64,000 nt of DNA, from contig JALPQD010000405.1 in the NCBI GenBank assembly GCA_023101885.1, positions 1,762,722-1,826,721 of the forward strand. The letters are read 5' to 3'. The notes beneath the pieces were generated by a model. It had not been told where the DNA came from. It saw only the letters and a list, made by a program, of their open reading frames with translations, and did no database searches. Shown piece after piece: positions 1 to 32,500 of the stretch; the stretch's first letter is position 1; each line of letters begins with the position of its first letter. The translations under genes were made by a program, and so were the position numbers. This stretch comes from Typhlomys cinereus (lineage: Eukaryota > Chordata > Mammalia > Rodentia > Platacanthomyidae).

Positions 1-712
1 GAGGAAAAGGAAGGGAGAGGAGTACATTAGTTGAACCCATGTATTTCCTATAGAACTAACTACTGACTGACCTGGATAGTAGTCATTTCCTTGCTCCTCC
101 TTCATCACCTATGTATTCATCTATACATTTTGTTAAAACTTCATGTATAGAGCATTGTATAGTGTTGATATGTTTTCTTTTTACTAATTTGTCAAATATA
201 ATTCTTTTCTTTTTAAATGTATAAAACCTGTATATGGAGGTCAGAGATCAACATCAAGTGTATTCCTTTTTTTTTTCTCTACTTTATTTTATGATACAGA
301 GTCCCTCACTGTTCCTGCAACTTAACACTAACTTCCAAGTATCCATGCTAGTACGTGCCTGCCCATGTACTGGGGTTGTTCATGCACTGTCACACCTGAT
401 TTTTACATCAGTATTGAATCTGAACTCAGCTCTTCATACTTACACAGCAAGTCCATTCCTGGCCAAGCTATGTCCTCAGCCCTCTATGTTCCTTGTTTAT
501 TTTTGATTGTTTTTATTTTGTGTAGTCTCGTGTCTCTTAGCCTCGCCTTGATTTTACTGTGTAACAGTGAGCTGATCTTCTTGCCTCCATCACCCAAGTG
601 TTAAGACTTACCACTGTGCCCAGCATATGAGGTGCTTGAGATTGAACCCGGGGCTTTGCATTTAATTGGATAAGCAGTCTACCAGCTGACCTACATTGCC
701 AGCCTTTTTTAA

Positions 713-997
713 AATTTTCATTTATTTATTTATTTTGCTTTGCTTTGCTTTGCTTTGCTTTTGCATGTTTTGTGTGTATGCATCAGAGGGCACTATGTGT
801 ATTTGTGGAGAGGCCCAAGGGTGTCTTCAGGAATCATCCTGGATTGCTTCTACCTCCTTTTTGCTTCACTCTGGGATGTCCTAAGCTTTGCCTTCCAAAG
901 CAGGAAGTGCAAGCTGCAGTCATTTCTGCCTGGTGAACTCAGGTCCTTCTGCTTTCAAGGCAGAGTCTTAACTACTGAGCCAGTTCTATTTTAAAAG
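713..997 (-). repeat. Older B2-superfamily SINE, antisense
   Basis: It reads as TTTATTTATTT and a TTTGC run, then CAGAGGGCACT, GGCCCAAGGGTG and an eroded TCTTAACTACTGAGCCA head. It is the same family as the copies near 55.1 and 51.8 kb but more diverged. Confidence 0.65.
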
Positions 998-2786
998 TGT
1001 TATTATTACATTATAATTATCATTGGTGATGTGTAAAGTCAAATCCAGGATTTCAAGCATGCTGAATATACTAATATACTACATTAAAATAAATCTTGAG
1101 TGCTAGCAAGATGCTCTATGTATAAGGCATCTCCTTGCAAACCTGGGTACCTGAATTCGATCCCTGAAAAGTTACATGGTGGAAGGAGAGAGCTAATTAT
1201 TAAAAAGTTGCCCTCTGATCTCTACTCAAGTACCCTGGTCTCTCATAAATAAAATATTTTTTTGAAATGAATACAATTTGGGGAGATGGCTCAGTGGATA
1301 AAGTGCAGCCATACGCTCAGACACCCAGGACTTGTGCAAAGCCTGGTGGCTGCACATCTGTAGCCTCAGCTCTGGAGGTGGTAGGACAGGTGGGTCAGTT
1401 CTACTGTTCATCAGTAAGTATCGGAGATTACAGCTAGTCCACTGGTGGAGTGATGGGCTAACATGCGGTGCTGATTTCAGTCTTACCATTATCACACAGA
1501 CAAAAAGATCATTGTATGGTCGATCTGGTTTCATTCACTTTTGTTTCCTATTCACCCACCCACTGGTGGTTATGGTGAATATTCCTGTCAATTTCTTGAC
1601 TACTGTACACTTTCAGCTTCTCAGTGTTTGTCATATCTTCTAGTTCTTAGATAATGCAACTGTTGAATGCCAGATACTTCTGACTTCAGTGCTACTGTAT
1701 ATTTTGGTTCTATCTTCTTTTTCATATTCATCAAGGCATCATGAATGCTGTTTTCAATAACCATGTTTAAATTTTTTTAATGTACACTTCAATTTTTTTT
1801 CATTCTGTTCCATACATCTTTTCTTGAATAATGTCTTTTGTTTTGGAAGAAATATGTATTCTTTTAGTTCTTCATCCATCTATTATTTATGTGAACATTA
1901 TTTCTTAGTTCTTTCATCATAAAATGAAGGAAGTGGATTGGTTGTGAAACTTACTGGAACAAGCGATATTTTAGCCATGAATTCCTGTGCAAATAATTTC
2001 AAATGCTACCATCATGCAACAGAAGCATTCTTTTTACATTAAAATTTGAGAAGTATCAATTTGGGTCAACAACTATTGTAATGTTAGAAATAATCTAGTT
2101 TTAAAATCTGTCACAAGACAAATCAGTTCCCATTGTATAGACATTTTGAAACAGAACTATGTTACAGTACAGCTATAGTTGTACATCAGGGTAAAATTCT
2201 ACTGTATGGGATCTTTACATGATTAGACAGACCATCTGTATTTTCTCAAGTCCTTTCCCCTTTATTTGGAGGAACACAGACATAAATGTATGAGGATGTC
2301 TTCCCTTTGGTACAAGAATGTGTAGATTAGTGGAAACAGAGTAGAGTTGTATTCTCATCTTAAAGCACTCTGGCTGGTTATTTTCTCTTGCCTATCTGTT
2401 TTCTGGTTTCTTTTGTTGATTGATTGGCATTTTTCTATTTCAGAGTTCTGCTTTGGTCTCTGAACTCTGTAAGTCAAAAGAATTACCACTAGAGTCCTAC
2501 ATTATATTTTCTTCAACCCAGATTTCTCTTATCAATTCTGGCATTCAAATTGTTTTACAGATCTTTGACTTAATATTCTTGTAGTGTATCTGCCCTTATA
2601 GTATAGTGAAGGCTGAGGAATTGACCGAGTGACTAATTCTTGATATTTTCTTGAGCGAAAAAGCTTTGGTTCTATACTCTCTTGCCATCTAGAAGTAGAA
2701 GCCTTATTCATGTGACATCTCATGTTTAATAGAGGAATTGCCAAACTTACTCAGCAATGTGCCTGTCTGATTTTATATTCCTGTCA

Positions 2787-2994
2787 TTGGGGCTGGAGAG
2801 ATGGCTCAGGGGTTAAGTTTCTGCCTTGCAGGCGGAAGGTCCCGAGTTCGTATCCTAGACCCCACGTATAGATGCCGGGCGCAAGCGGGGGCAGCCTGCA
2901 TTTCGAATCCTGGTAGGGCAGAGCCTATGAATCCCGAGGCAGAGTAAACGAGGAGGTGGAGGTGTCCATGGTGGTTCCCGAATTCGCCCATGGT

Positions 2995-3032
<38 letters not shown>

Positions 3033-3061
3033 TGAATAAATAATAAAAAAAATTTTTTAAA
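2787..3061 (+). repeat. Young tRNA-derived SINE (B2-type head), full length
   Basis: Begins GGGGCTGGAGAGATGGCTCA, with a Pol III A-box-like TGGCTCAGGGG and a B-box-like GAGTTCGTATCC. It has a GC-rich body, a (CA)n tract, then AATTGAATAAATAAT and an A-rich tail. It is flanked by the direct repeat ATTCCTGTCA at 2777-2786 and 3062-3071. Confidence 0.85.
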
Positions 3062-3201
3062 ATTCCTGTCAGTAATGTGTAAGGGCTGCAATTACTACAG
3101 AGTCTTGTCAGCAATTGCTAATATCTGTTATTAATTAAGCTCATCTTTTTAAAATATTTTATGTCTCTGTGTGTGTGTGTGTGTATCAAAGGGCACTGTA
3201 T

Positions 3202-3937
3202 GTTGCAGTCACCCTGCATGGTTGCTGATAAATGACCATCAAACGGCTTAAGGGAACAAGGGGTTTATTTCCTTACTACAGTCTGGTCCAGGTCTCAGTC
3301 TAGAGCATGCACCAACATCAGGGCTGAGGGAACTGGCCACACCATTTCTACACAACAGCTCAGAGAGGGACAATCCTTTTTTTTTTTAATTATTTATTCA
3401 ATTGTGCGTGTATGCATGTGTGTGCGTGTGTGAGCATGTGTTTATATGTGTGTATATGTATGTGTGTGTGTGTGTAGAACCACGGACGAATTTGGGAACC
3501 ACCATGGATGCCTCCACCTCCTCCTTTACTATGCCCCGGGATTCACAGGCTCCGCCCTACCAGGACCAGAAACACAGGCCACTCCCGCTTCTGCCTCGCA
3601 TCTATATGTGGGGTCATAGGATCCAAACTCAGGACCTTCCGCCTGCAAGGCAGAGGCTTAACCCCTGAGCCACCTGTCCAGCCCCATCAGAGAGGGACAA
3701 TCCTTACTTGCCAGACCAGCAAGTCTGGCCAAGTATACAGAAGGATGCCAACTCTCTCAACCAGCTCTCCATAATTTATTCCAGGGCCTAGTCCTACTCA
3801 TCATATGCTGGGCCTTCCCCATCAGCTAGACAATCTCCTTCAGGTTCGCTCTGGGCTTAACTCAACCATTAATTCTCTACAAATGTGCCCAGAGCTCAAA
3901 CCCTCAACAATCGAGTTGACACCTGTGCCTAATCATG
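3202..3937 (-). repeat. About 400-bp LTR-like repeat, interrupted by a young SINE
   Basis: Its plus-orientation equivalent is the copy at 46303-46703: GGCACAGGTGTCAAC at one end, an AATAAACCCCTTGTTCCC stretch, and GGTTGCTGATAAATG near the other end (seen here as its complement). The young SINE at 3377-3687 lies inside. The ends abut CACTGT on both sides, a possible target duplication. Confidence 0.6.
3377..3687 (-). repeat. Young SINE, antisense, perfect 16-bp target duplication
   Basis: Antisense copy with a (TG)n tract and a head ending TGAGCCACCTGTCCAGCCCC. CAGAGAGGGACAATCC occurs at 3361-3376 and again at 3688-3703. Confidence 0.88.
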
Positions 3938-4187
3938 ACACTGTGTGACCCTGTGGAGGACCAAGGATGACTTTTGGGAATCATCCTGAATTGTTTCTAC
4001 CTCTTCCTTGCTTGGCTCTGGAATTTCCCAGGCTCTGTCCACCAAGGCCGGAAGTGCAGGCCACCATTTCTACCTGGCATTTTTTGGTGGAACCCAAACC
4101 GTTCTTGCAAAACAGAATCTTAACTCTTGAGCCATCTCTCCAGCCCCTAAACTCCTTTTAATAGGTGCAAAATTATGTTTTGTTTAA

Positions 4188-4330
4188 TTTTATTTTTTGA
4201 GACAGGATGTAATGTAGCCCAGACTGGCCTTGAACTCGTTGTATACAGAAGGACGGCCTTCTGATCCTCCTCCCTGCACCTCCTGAGGACTGGAATTGCA
4301 GGCATGTGCCACTGCATGGTCTATGTTGTA
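4188..4330 (-). repeat. B1-like SINE, antisense
   Basis: Contains TTTTTTGAGACAGGATGTA, GCCCAGACTGGCCTTGAACT and CCTGAGGACTGGAATTGCAG, the diagnostic antisense B1 blocks, moderately diverged. Confidence 0.7.
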
Positions 4331-5724
4331 CTGAGAATCAAACCCAGAGCTTCATGCGTGCTGGGCAAGCAGGATACTGACCAAGTGCATTCCCAGCCCA
4401 TGTGCCTCATTTTGATCTGCAATTTTTCTCATGAGCAGTGTTAACCATACTTTTATGTGCTCATTGATGATTTTTTTTAATCTTTTATCAAATTTCCATT
4501 GAGATCTTTGCTTTCTAAATTGGTCATTTGTCTTTTTATAATGGAACCACAAGACTTCTGCATATATTCTAGTTACAAATCTCCGGTAAGTATGGGTTTT
4601 AAACACTTCCATTCTCTACTTTATCTTGTACTTAATTGATGACATTAATTATAGCAGAAGTTCACAGTAAAGGTCCAACTTCATGCTTTCATATATAGTC
4701 ATTACCTGTCCCAGGATCTACTGCAGAAGAGACTGTTCTTTCTGTAATGGTCTTAGTACCTTTGTTGAAAATATTTGGTTACATATATACATACACAATA
4801 TGTACACACATTTATTCATATCAGACTGTTTTGATTATTGTAAATCTCTTTCAGTGATGTTTAATAATTAGTTTCCATGGTGTATATTTTGTGGACATTT
4901 CTATAAATTTGTTACTAAATATTATATTCATTGCTATTTTAAGTGGAAATTATTTTCCTACTCTCATTTTTTGTTGTGTATGGAAATATATTTGATCTCT
5001 ATATATTGGTCTTGTAATCTTTTTCATTCAGTTTATTTTTATTCTTTTGTAAGTTATACATGAATGCATTGAATTTATGTTATTTTCATCCAAGGTTCTT
5101 GTAATGTTGTTGGTCTCATTTATTTGTTCTAGTAGTTTTTTTTGTAAAGTCTTTGAATTTTATTTATACAAGATCAAGTCATCTATAAATAAAGATAACT
5201 TGATTTTTTGCATTCTTACGAGCAAACAGTCAGTTTTTCTTCATTAAATATGACGTTAGTTTTCTCTGGATGACCTCTGAAGCTGGGAAGTTCTCTTCTA
5301 TTTCTAGGTTGCCAAGCATTTTTTAACAAGAAAGAGTACAAAATTTTGCAAATACTTTTATTATAGAGCTGATTTGTGATTTTACTTGTTTTATTGTTAA
5401 CATAGTAGAGTAGTGTATGAGTTGATTTCAAACCTAAGGTAAATTAGACTTGCTCCTAATTGTATGGTTCTTTTGTTTCTTGTTTGTTGGTGGTATGAAC
5501 TTCTGCCTACTGTTACACAATCTAACTAAGCTGCAGCATCAGGTCCCGCCTGATTATTTTTATGTGTTGGTGTAGTCACTGTATTTTGTTAGAGATTTTT
5601 GTGTTTCTAGCCTTAAAGATATTAGTCTGTAGTTTACCCATGATTTTTTTTTGGGGGGGGGGTCTAGTTTTGTTTTTGAAATACATTGTCCTTGTGAGAG
5701 TGTCTGGGAAATATTTTCTTTTTT

Positions 5725-5950
5725 ATTGCATTTTGTTTATTGGGGGGGAGGCACTATGTGTGCTTGTGGAGGCCCAAGGGTGACTTCAGGAATTGCTCTA
5801 TCTCCTTTTGCTTTGCTGGGATTTCCCAGGCTCTGTCTCCTAGGGTCGATAGTTTGAGCTTCTCAGTTTCCTCCTTGCATTCCTCCTTGCATTTTTATGT
5901 GGGACCTTGAATCTGAACTTAAGTCCTTCTGCTTGTGAAGCAGTTACAGG
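5725..5950 (-). repeat. Older B2-superfamily SINE, antisense, eroded
   Basis: Contains GGCACTATGTGTGCTTGTGG, GGCCCAAGGGTGACTTCAGG and CTTCTGCTTGTGAAGCAG. The tRNA-like head is largely lost. Confidence 0.6.
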
Positions 5951-6189
5951 TGTGAGCAAGAGTGGAGAACAATGAGCAGAAGTTTGTAGAGTGATACAAA
6001 GTTACTTTCATTCTCTTTATTTGGCATTAATCTGTTTAGATTTTCCATTTCTTCCTGACTCTTTTTAATAGTTTGTGTCTTTCTAGGAATTTGTCCATTT
6101 CATCTAAGTTATTTAATTTGTTAATATTCAATGTTTCAAAGTATTATTTTTGTAATTCTTTCACTTTCATTAGCTTCAAGTGCTCTGTT

Positions 6190-6570
6190 GGTTAGTATTA
6201 ACTGTCAGACTGACACACAGGAAGGAGGCCTTCAGCACACCCGAGAAGGGTTCTCTAGGTTAACGGTGGCCCGTGGCATGACTGTAAGGAATTGTCAGGA
6301 TTGAGTTCATCGATGTGGGAAGACCCAGCTCATCATAGGTGGGACAATTCTCTAGACAGGACTTCCAGAATTACTTAAGAACAAGGAGGCTAAGCACAGG
6401 CAACCATGCATGTAATCGTGCTCTCTGCTCCTGCTGTGGATGATAGGACCAATTCCCTTGGCTTCTGCTGCTATGACTTCTATTGTGATAGAGTAGGAGC
6501 TGGAAAAAACCCTCCCTGCTAAATTGCTTGAGGTCAGATATTTTGTCGCAGCAACATTTAATGAAACTAA
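6190..6570 (+). repeat. Rodent interspersed LTR-like repeat, unnamed
   Basis: Contains GATGTGGGAAGACCCAGCTC, GGTGGGACAATTCTCTAG and GTCGCAGCAACATTTAATGA, blocks I recall from a rodent interspersed repeat that ends in an AATAAA-type tail. The family name is not certain. Confidence 0.45.
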
Positions 6571-7294
6571 AATAAATGCTGTTTGGGATATATTTTCCTT
6601 TTCAATTTCCAGTTGGCCTTTCTTTAGCAAGCAAGAGAGAATATATGTTGTATGTGTGTGAGCATGTGTGTGAGGGTGTGCATTGTGTGTGTGCGTGCTT
6701 GTGGGGGAGGGGGTTAGGTTGATATCAGGTGTTTTCTTCAGTCATTCACCACTTTTATGTCTGAGGCACGATCTGAACCCAGAGCTTGCTGTTTTGGGCA
6801 GCCTCGCTAGCCAACTTCCCTGGGGGTTCCTGTTTCCACTTTCTGAAGGCCATGATTACAAGCGGCCTCCATGCCCACCTGGCCTCTACAGGGGTGCTGG
6901 AAATTTGAACTTGTGTCCTCAGACTTTCATGGCAAATGCTTTATCCTCTGAGCCATTTTATTTTCCAGTCCCTCTATAAGTCTTACAGCTTTGGCTGTCT
7001 GACCTTTTCTCACCTTCTGTCACTCATGTGTGTCTCCATTTTAAAATCACCTTCCATGTATTTAATGCAGGGTTCGGGGAGAGGGTAAGTGCTCAGATGC
7101 AGGCTTGTGCTAGTCTTCCAGATTAAATTTGCAATGTCTTTGATTCTTGGATTAGTAACTATTCTTTAATTCTTCCTGTGGAATGATTTCAACCAATTGA
7201 CTGCAAAAATACCCAAGTCTTCCCATTGAGGTTTTAGTCAGAACAAGTAAATGCTTAATTGTTTGCATTACTGACTTGTATCTGCTTGATTTAG

Positions 7295-27275
<19,981 letters not shown>

Positions 27276-29271
27276 TACGGATGTATTAGAAATCCCGCCT
27301 TTTTATAGCACTAATGAAATGGCACGGGGTGCTGGTGGCAGATGATGGAATGTCTTGCGAGCCTGCCCGTTTCCATCCTTGACCTTTGCTAAGAACAGTG
27401 GTGCTGCACAGGAAGTCAGTCCTTCGAAATGGACCTTAATCTCATTTTTATCCTAATGAGCAGTTTTTCTATTTTGTAGACCTTGGGGTAACTGAATTTT
27501 ATTTTCAGAAATGTTTTTTGACAGATGATAAAGCATGCACTAAATATAATTTTTATTGCTAGAGAAATAACACTTAAGTAACAGGACTTTTATTCCCCCC
27601 TGGCTAGCTAAACTTTACAGTGAATGAGAGGTGACAGAAACATTCGTACCGGCCATAGAACTGAGAGCCTTGTACATTGTTAAGCAGATCTGGTGTGCCG
27701 GAACATCCCATATGCAAACATCATCAATTTAAAATACAATAGTCAGAAACTGCATTCTGCTCTACGGACTCCTATCAACATGTTCAGGAAACTGGATATG
27801 GAATTGGTGCAATTCTATGACTGCATTTTGTGTCAAATTATATTGTGATAAAAAAAACCTGACATACTATTTTCCCTGTTTGGAAAAAAAAAAAGTATTT
27901 TCATTTATACTGTGTTTTTTTTTCCTTTGGAAAATTTTGAATTGTACATTTCTTTTGCTGATAGTTGTATTTCTCACAAGGAAAACATTGTGGCTATAAT
28001 TATGTTCTCTGTCTGTACTACATTTCATTGTCAATGAATCAATCCTGTTTCGTCGTATGTCAAATTTCCATTGTGACTTCTATCTCGAGGTAACCAGTGT
28101 TACTCAGAATATACATTCGGTGCTAGAATTAGTTTAGCTTTATATATGGGGCTGTATCAAACACTGCATTAATTTCTTATTTCATAAAATAAATTTCCTA
28201 CAAAACTAGCACTTGATTATACTGCTCTGTCAGAGGAAAACTAACTTGTGATACATGTCAAAAAATAAAACTGATAACATGCTCTGCAGTGTCACACTTG
28301 TGCAGCTTCCCAACTCGTAAAACTGGGAGCGAGTTCTCCTTGGGGTGCCTTTCAGCCTTTGATGCCCACTCTTATAGCTCTCTTAAGTTCACAACTAGCA
28401 TTCCCAGGAGTTTAGCAGAGACAGAGAATGTATTCGGCTCCACGTAACCTTCTGTTTTGTTCGCCAACAGGATGCCTTATTTGTCTGTCAGAAAAGCAGT
28501 GTCATGCTATCAATCGCCTTTTTTAGAATTCTGAAACTGTTAAGTCATCAGACCTTTGTTTATTTTTACCACCATTTAGTGCCTTAAGTCCTGTTAAGAA
28601 AGCAGTGTTACTGTTCAGTGCCCAAATAAGACACACTGAAGTGGACATATTTGTTGTCTTGAGCTTTATAGTTAGCAAGCCAACCTAAACTTCAATAAAT
28701 TGGCAAGAATTGAAGTTGATATGCTACTTGATTTGGGAATAAAACATTGTAATAGTGATTGAAAAAATGAGTATTTGGGTCAAGCTTATATAGTTATTTC
28801 TTTTTAAAAGCAATCATTCTTAATATTCGTACTTGCGTTAGTCTCAATGATACGCAAAAGTGGAAGTTTCTCTCCAAGGGCAAATGTTCCATTTCTGAAG
28901 GTGTCATTTTTTTTTAAACTTACTTTGAAAACAAGTAGTTTATTAAGCTTATTTTGCCTAGTTCCTGGGAGATGCAGAAAATATTTGCAGTAGAATTATG
29001 TAATCAATTTACAAATGGAGAAAAGAAGGAAGTAGCCATATTTCTTGCTTATAGTATTCACTTTGGACAGACATGATGTCTTTTGTTTTCCAGAGTTCAG
29101 AATTGGGTAAACATATTCATCTTTGCATTATTTTTCCAGTTCCTGTTCCTGACTCATGGATGGCTTAAATATTTTAAAAGCTACTTTGTATCTAGGTAAC
29201 TATTGTACATGTTTGAACTTCTTGCCACAGTTGCATGAATAAGCTCCTGAAGGTTAAGTAATCCATTTTTG

Positions 29272-29410
29272 TTTGTTTGCTTTCTAAGGCAGGGTCTCAC
29301 TCTGCCACGCAGATCTGGAACTCACTGTGAAGTTCAGGTGGGCCCTAAGCCCATGGCTCTGCCTCGGCTTCCCCTGTGCTGGCTGTGGGCCACCAGCCCA
29401 ACTTTCCATT
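29272..29410 (-). repeat. B1-like SINE, antisense
   Basis: TTCTAAGGCAGGGTCTCACT, GATCTGGAACTCACTGTGAA and CCTCGGCTTCCCCTGTGCTG are antisense B1 blocks. Confidence 0.6.
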
Positions 29411-29807
29411 TCCTTTTGAACTGCAGTTGCCCCTCCATTGTTTACAGTAACATTCATGTTAGAACACATTTTCTAACATCAGAAGCCAAGTTCTTTGATA
29501 CTCCTCAATGAGACCCTTTTGTTTAGCTGCATTACTTTCTCTCATTTGCTCCATATAGCATAGGAAACCATCAACCTCAGGCCTTAGAGAAAAATAGGAC
29601 TCCTTTATAATACACGTGAGTCCTCTGTATTGTAGGCTAAATAAATGCCTAGTTGGTCAGCATTTGCATTCTTGCCAGGGAGTTTGAAATGTATGATATA
29701 GGAAGAACCATAGGTCGTAGATGAAGAGGTCAAGCACATGTTTGTCACAATCTAGGGAAATATTTTAAAGAAAGATTTGGGTTTTCCTACCTATAGAGAT
29801 CTGGAGG

Positions 29808-29885
29808 GCTGGGGCTATAGCTCAATGATGGAAAACTTGCTTGGTTTGTGGGAGACCCTGGGTCCAGTTCCCAGCAGCCCACTTC
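29808..29885 (+). repeat. Old ID-like element
   Basis: GGGCTGGGGCTATAGCTCAA and GGGTCCAGTTCCCAGCAGCC match the ID layout with substitutions. Confidence 0.6.
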
Positions 29886-30684
29886 CACCCAAGAGCACAA
29901 AGGGATCTGAAGTAATTTGATACAAAAAGTTATTTTGCATTGGTGTTAATTACCAGTTTGAAGAATGGTTAAAGGGGCCTCCTTGCCATGGTCATTGTAA
30001 CCCAGTTACTACCTACTCTGTCCCTAATAAAGCATAAATGGGTTGTGACTGATAGATCACTGTCCATTTCCTATGATTTTACCAGGTAAGACACATTGGT
30101 AACATGGGAAATCTTATTTTAAAATGGTTTAGAAAGTTTTCAGATTACATTGCTAAATTTGCTGAAATTTTTAAAACTTTAAATTTTAAAACTTGAACAT
30201 TAGAACATGTTCAAGGCTTCACATTTAAAACCATTTTTTCTTAAAGGATGTATTTATTTTCTTTAAAGCAGATAGTTTTCACCTTGTGACTCTGAAGAGA
30301 TACTCCTGTAATGTAAAGTTAACTTCTGTTGGTGTTCTTTGCTAGCCGAGAAGAGTTGATGGTGGAGGGGTATCCTTACTATTTTATTATAATCTACTCT
30401 CCCTCCTTGATCCCTTAAATGAGGTCAGCAGTTGGGTTATCCATGTAGCTTTTCCGGAAGTTGTGTCAGATGTGTGTTGTTTGTTTTGTTTGCAGGAAAC
30501 AGCTTTTGTTTTAAACTGTAATTCTATTGGTTTCACAAACTTGCTTTTCAAATACAATGTAGCCCAGGATGGCTGCTTCTGTGTCAGGTATACATGGCAT
30601 GCAACTGTACAAATGAACAACCTTACTGTTGTTTGTACATTAACTTACGTGCACAGTTTTTGATAATTTGTGTTCATAAATACA

Positions 30685-30716
30685 TTTTTTTTTTTTTTTT
30701 GCAAATCATCTTTATT
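30685..30716 (-). other. Poly(A)-plus-signal footprint on the minus strand
   Basis: Sixteen T (30685-30700), then GCAAATCATC and TTTATT. Read on the minus strand this is AATAAA, ten bases, then A16: the 3' end of a polyadenylated RNA that was retroposed antisense. The body upstream on the minus strand (about 30.7-31.7 kb) is AT-rich and I do not recognise it. Confidence 0.4.
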
Positions 30717-32180
30717 TATAAATGACAATAACTGAAGCTAAGGATACAAAGAAACCTGTGTTTGTAGTTCAGGATTTTCAGTTGGTCCGTAACACAATGT
30801 ATGGAAATGTGAAAGACAATTTTGTATATTGTTACTAACTCAGATCATTAAAATGAAAACAATTTTTTAAACAACAAAATCATAATGTTTGGATTTTGTT
30901 TCTATTTTAAGAATTAAAAACCCTAAATTTTGTGTGTCTAGAATATTGTATCGTGTTCATGCTCATTGTGTTCATAACACATCATGTTATCAATTATTAA
31001 ACAAGTCCAATATTTTGAGGCCATATTTGATTAATATTATAGTGCTTGCCAATAATATTAGATATATATTTAAAAGTTTCTTTTTTAAGATGAAAGCCTT
31101 TTAGCTCTTCACCTAGAAGGAATTATAAACCTATTCATTTATGTTTTTCTAATTTCATATATAGTATATAGTTTAAAATAGATAATATTGAGACATTCTT
31201 GTTAACCTTGCCTAAGGAAGCATTATCTCTGATATTTTAGTCTAAGTAAGATTCCATCTTACCCTTTATTTAATACTAAAAGGTATTAAGGATTTCAAGT
31301 GAGGTTATTGTCAACATTTAGTATCTTTTAGCTAGTTTAGGTTGTGAAAACACTGCTCTTCATTCCTTTAGTTTCTTCATTTCAGTGTTTTCCACATATT
31401 TTGGAAACGGATAGATCTTACACTATGTTGTTTTGTTGCTGTCTGATTCCATTGGTATTTATTTAAATGTATTTTGTATCTCAAAAGAAGTTTTCAATTA
31501 CTTAACTCAAGCCTTAAGACGATACTACTTGTACTTTGTTTTCCAAATAGAAATACTTTATTGCATAAAAATATTATTATCAACATTGGTCAGAAGAAAA
31601 AATATGTATAAAGCTACTCGCAATTGTTAAAAAGTGTGGAACATTGTAAAGGAACAGATAATATAAATTATCTACCAAGTCTTGATACCAACCTATAGCA
31701 TAACATGCCCCTCTCTGTTGTTGTGCTTTAAGTAAATGCCTAGATTTTAGAGAGAAACTTATCAACTAAAAAATGAAGAGCATATTCCAAAGTAATATCA
31801 AAATGAGCTGGCTTATTAATCACTTTAGTTATGTATATATCTGTCCTTCAGGTAGGATGAATAATTTAGCACTAACTGGTTTCAAATTAAAGGAAGATAC
31901 AGTTACCTGTTGGTCTATTGTTGAACCTTATCTATGTCGTGATGCTAATCGTGAGTCAAGAAATTGCTTTGTAAAAATAACTTGGGCCTTACACATAATC
32001 TTTGATCCTTGGGGAGTTGTTTCTACCCAAATGTAAATTGTCCTTTAATTTGGCTCTTAAATTTGGAATACGTGATGACAAAAAAAATCAGTTACCTTCC
32101 CAGCATTCCCATGCCTGATTGCTATCACACTACTTTTTTCGTTAATTCTTTAGGTTAACATTAACAAAGCCAATGATTTC
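30717..32180. other. AT-rich intergenic DNA, nothing recognised
   Basis: No splice-flanked coding signal or recognised SINE. An 87-codon open frame at 31773-32036 has no family resemblance I can see. The region may be the body of the antisense retrocopy or a distal QSER1 3' UTR. Confidence 0.4.
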
Positions 32181-32184
32181 ATTG

Positions 32185-32500
32185 TAGCATTTTCATACAT
32201 TTATATCAGTTTGCTTTGTTCTTATTCATGTCCCCCACCCCCCCTTTCGCCAACCATGTCCTTTCCATCTACCTCTCCACTTTCTCCCTCCAAAAGGCCC
32301 CTATATCCCATCATTTTCCATCCTCCCCCATGAGAGCCCTTCCCTCATGGTTCGCTTTCTACTTTCATGGACACCCCAACACACAGAATTTAAATCTAGA
32401 TTCCACACACGAGAAGATGGGACATACTCATGAGTATGGCTTATTCTAATACAATGACCTCTGGTTCCATCCACATTTCAGGTGCATGACAATCTAGAGA
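32185..32500 (-). mobile_element. L1 fragment, antisense
   Basis: GAGTATGGCTTATTCTAATA and ACCTCTGGTTCCATCCACAT follow the L1 pattern for the complement of the ORF2/3' UTR junction, after a pyrimidine-rich lead. Confidence 0.5.

Larger units (their letters stand above)
3150..4146 (-). repeat. Old SINE split by nested insertions
   Basis: An antisense B2-superfamily SINE starts near 3150 (ATTTTATGTCTCTGTGTG, ending in GGGCACTGT at about 3200) and resumes at about 3938 (CACTGTGTGACCCTGTGG) up to CTGGAGAGATGGCTCAAGAG on the minus strand, ending at 4146. The gap holds the roughly 400-bp repeat and the young SINE inside it. Confidence 0.65.
1..7294. other. QSER1 intron upstream of first visible exon; repeat-rich
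   Basis: No exon-like reading frame with splice sites was found. The region holds old B2-type SINEs (near 715-997, 1095-1240, 1278-1390, 5725-5950), a young SINE at 2787-3061, the nested insertion at 3150-4146, an antisense B1-like element near 4188-4330, an LTR-like interspersed repeat near 6190-6570 and AT-rich unique DNA between. Confidence 0.7.
27276..30684 (+). other. QSER1: Probable QSER1 3' UTR, end not fixed
   Basis: The sequence after the stop is AT-rich and nearly free of SINEs for about 2 kb, unlike the introns, as expected for a retained 3' UTR. Candidate AATAAA signals lie at 28188-28193, 28265-28270, 28695-28700 and 30026-30031. A B1-like element lies at about 29272 and an ID-like one at about 29808, so an early end near 28.2-28.8 kb is equally possible. 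I cannot tell which site is used. Confidence 0.5.

Noticed and set aside
3402..3774. Several similar open frames (e.g. at 3402, 20093, 25181, 42316, 51198, 59875) with shared peptides
   Set aside because: They are translations of the young SINE and its (TG)n tract, not a gene family.
31773..32036. An 87-codon frame in AT-rich intergenic DNA
   Set aside because: No family resemblance, no splice sites or conservation evidence available by eye.
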